Assembly (NCBI GenBank): GCA_964560565.1
Contig: CAZLMF010000092.1
Span: 1-6,119 of the forward strand
Source of the DNA: CAZLMF01 sp964560565
Lineage (GTDB): Bacteria; Bacillota; Clostridia; Oscillospirales; Ruminococcaceae
Length of the DNA stretch: 6,119 nt
Direction: 5' to 3'
The translations under genes were made by a program, and so were the position numbers. Shown piece after piece: positions 6,097 to 6,119 of the stretch (position 1 is the first letter of the stretch; the number at the start of each line of letters is the position of its first letter). Under the pieces are notes generated by a model, which made no database searches, was not told the DNA's origin, and saw nothing but the letters and a program-made list of their open reading frames with translations.

Positions 6097-6119
6097 GGAA
6101 AACTCTACGCGTGACGGGA

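Noticed and set aside
5916..6119. CRISPR array, tRNA or attachment site in the right-hand intergenic region
   Set aside because: There are no regularly spaced identical repeats, no cloverleaf or CCA-type end, and no integrase gene or direct-repeat junction.

Overview
The window reads as chromosomal DNA of a low-to-moderate-GC Gram-positive bacterium, most likely a member of the class Clostridia and possibly of the Oscillospirales. The basis is near-consensus SigA-type promoters, purine-rich ribosome binding sites, rho-independent terminators, and the style of the type IIA topoisomerase pair. Taxonomy is inferred from recall of related proteins, not from a search.

Layout, left to right. Bases 1-70 carry a very strong promoter on the minus strand that reads out of the left edge, so another leftward gene lies outside. 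A minus-strand terminator (71-102) then closes a minus-strand gene (123-1346). That gene encodes a zinc-ribbon membrane protein with a Gln/Pro/Tyr/Asn-rich linker, about six membrane segments and a hydrophilic Gln-rich tail. The 245-base gap between the two preferred start codons (1347-1591) holds back-to-back promoters. Both contain a similar 12-base motif in the promoter spacer.

On the plus strand, a two-gene operon follows: a ParE/GyrB-like ATPase-TOPRIM subunit (1592-3589), a 38-base gap, and a ParC/GyrA-like cleavage subunit (3628-5868). A strong hairpin terminator follows at 5880-5915. The last 200 bases hold no convincing gene. They contain a cluster of hairpins that all have TTT loops, resembling a dispersed intergenic palindromic element or the 3' end of a minus-strand gene that starts outside the window.

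The two topoisomerase subunits should form one A2B2 enzyme that passes DNA duplexes through a double-strand break, using ATP bound by the B subunit and the catalytic tyrosine of the A subunit. Both are complete and keep the core catalytic residues but are clearly diverged. The A subunit has leucine at the position of E. coli GyrA Ser83 (the main quinolone-resistance position), lacks a recognisable GyrA box and has a short C-terminal domain of about four blades. It ends in QLSLF, which matches the consensus sliding-clamp (DnaN) binding pentapeptide. The B subunit has altered ATP-site motifs and lacks the aminocoumarin-contacting arginine. The most interesting hypothesis here is a second, topo IV-like enzyme that docks on the replication clamp and may be intrinsically drug-insensitive.
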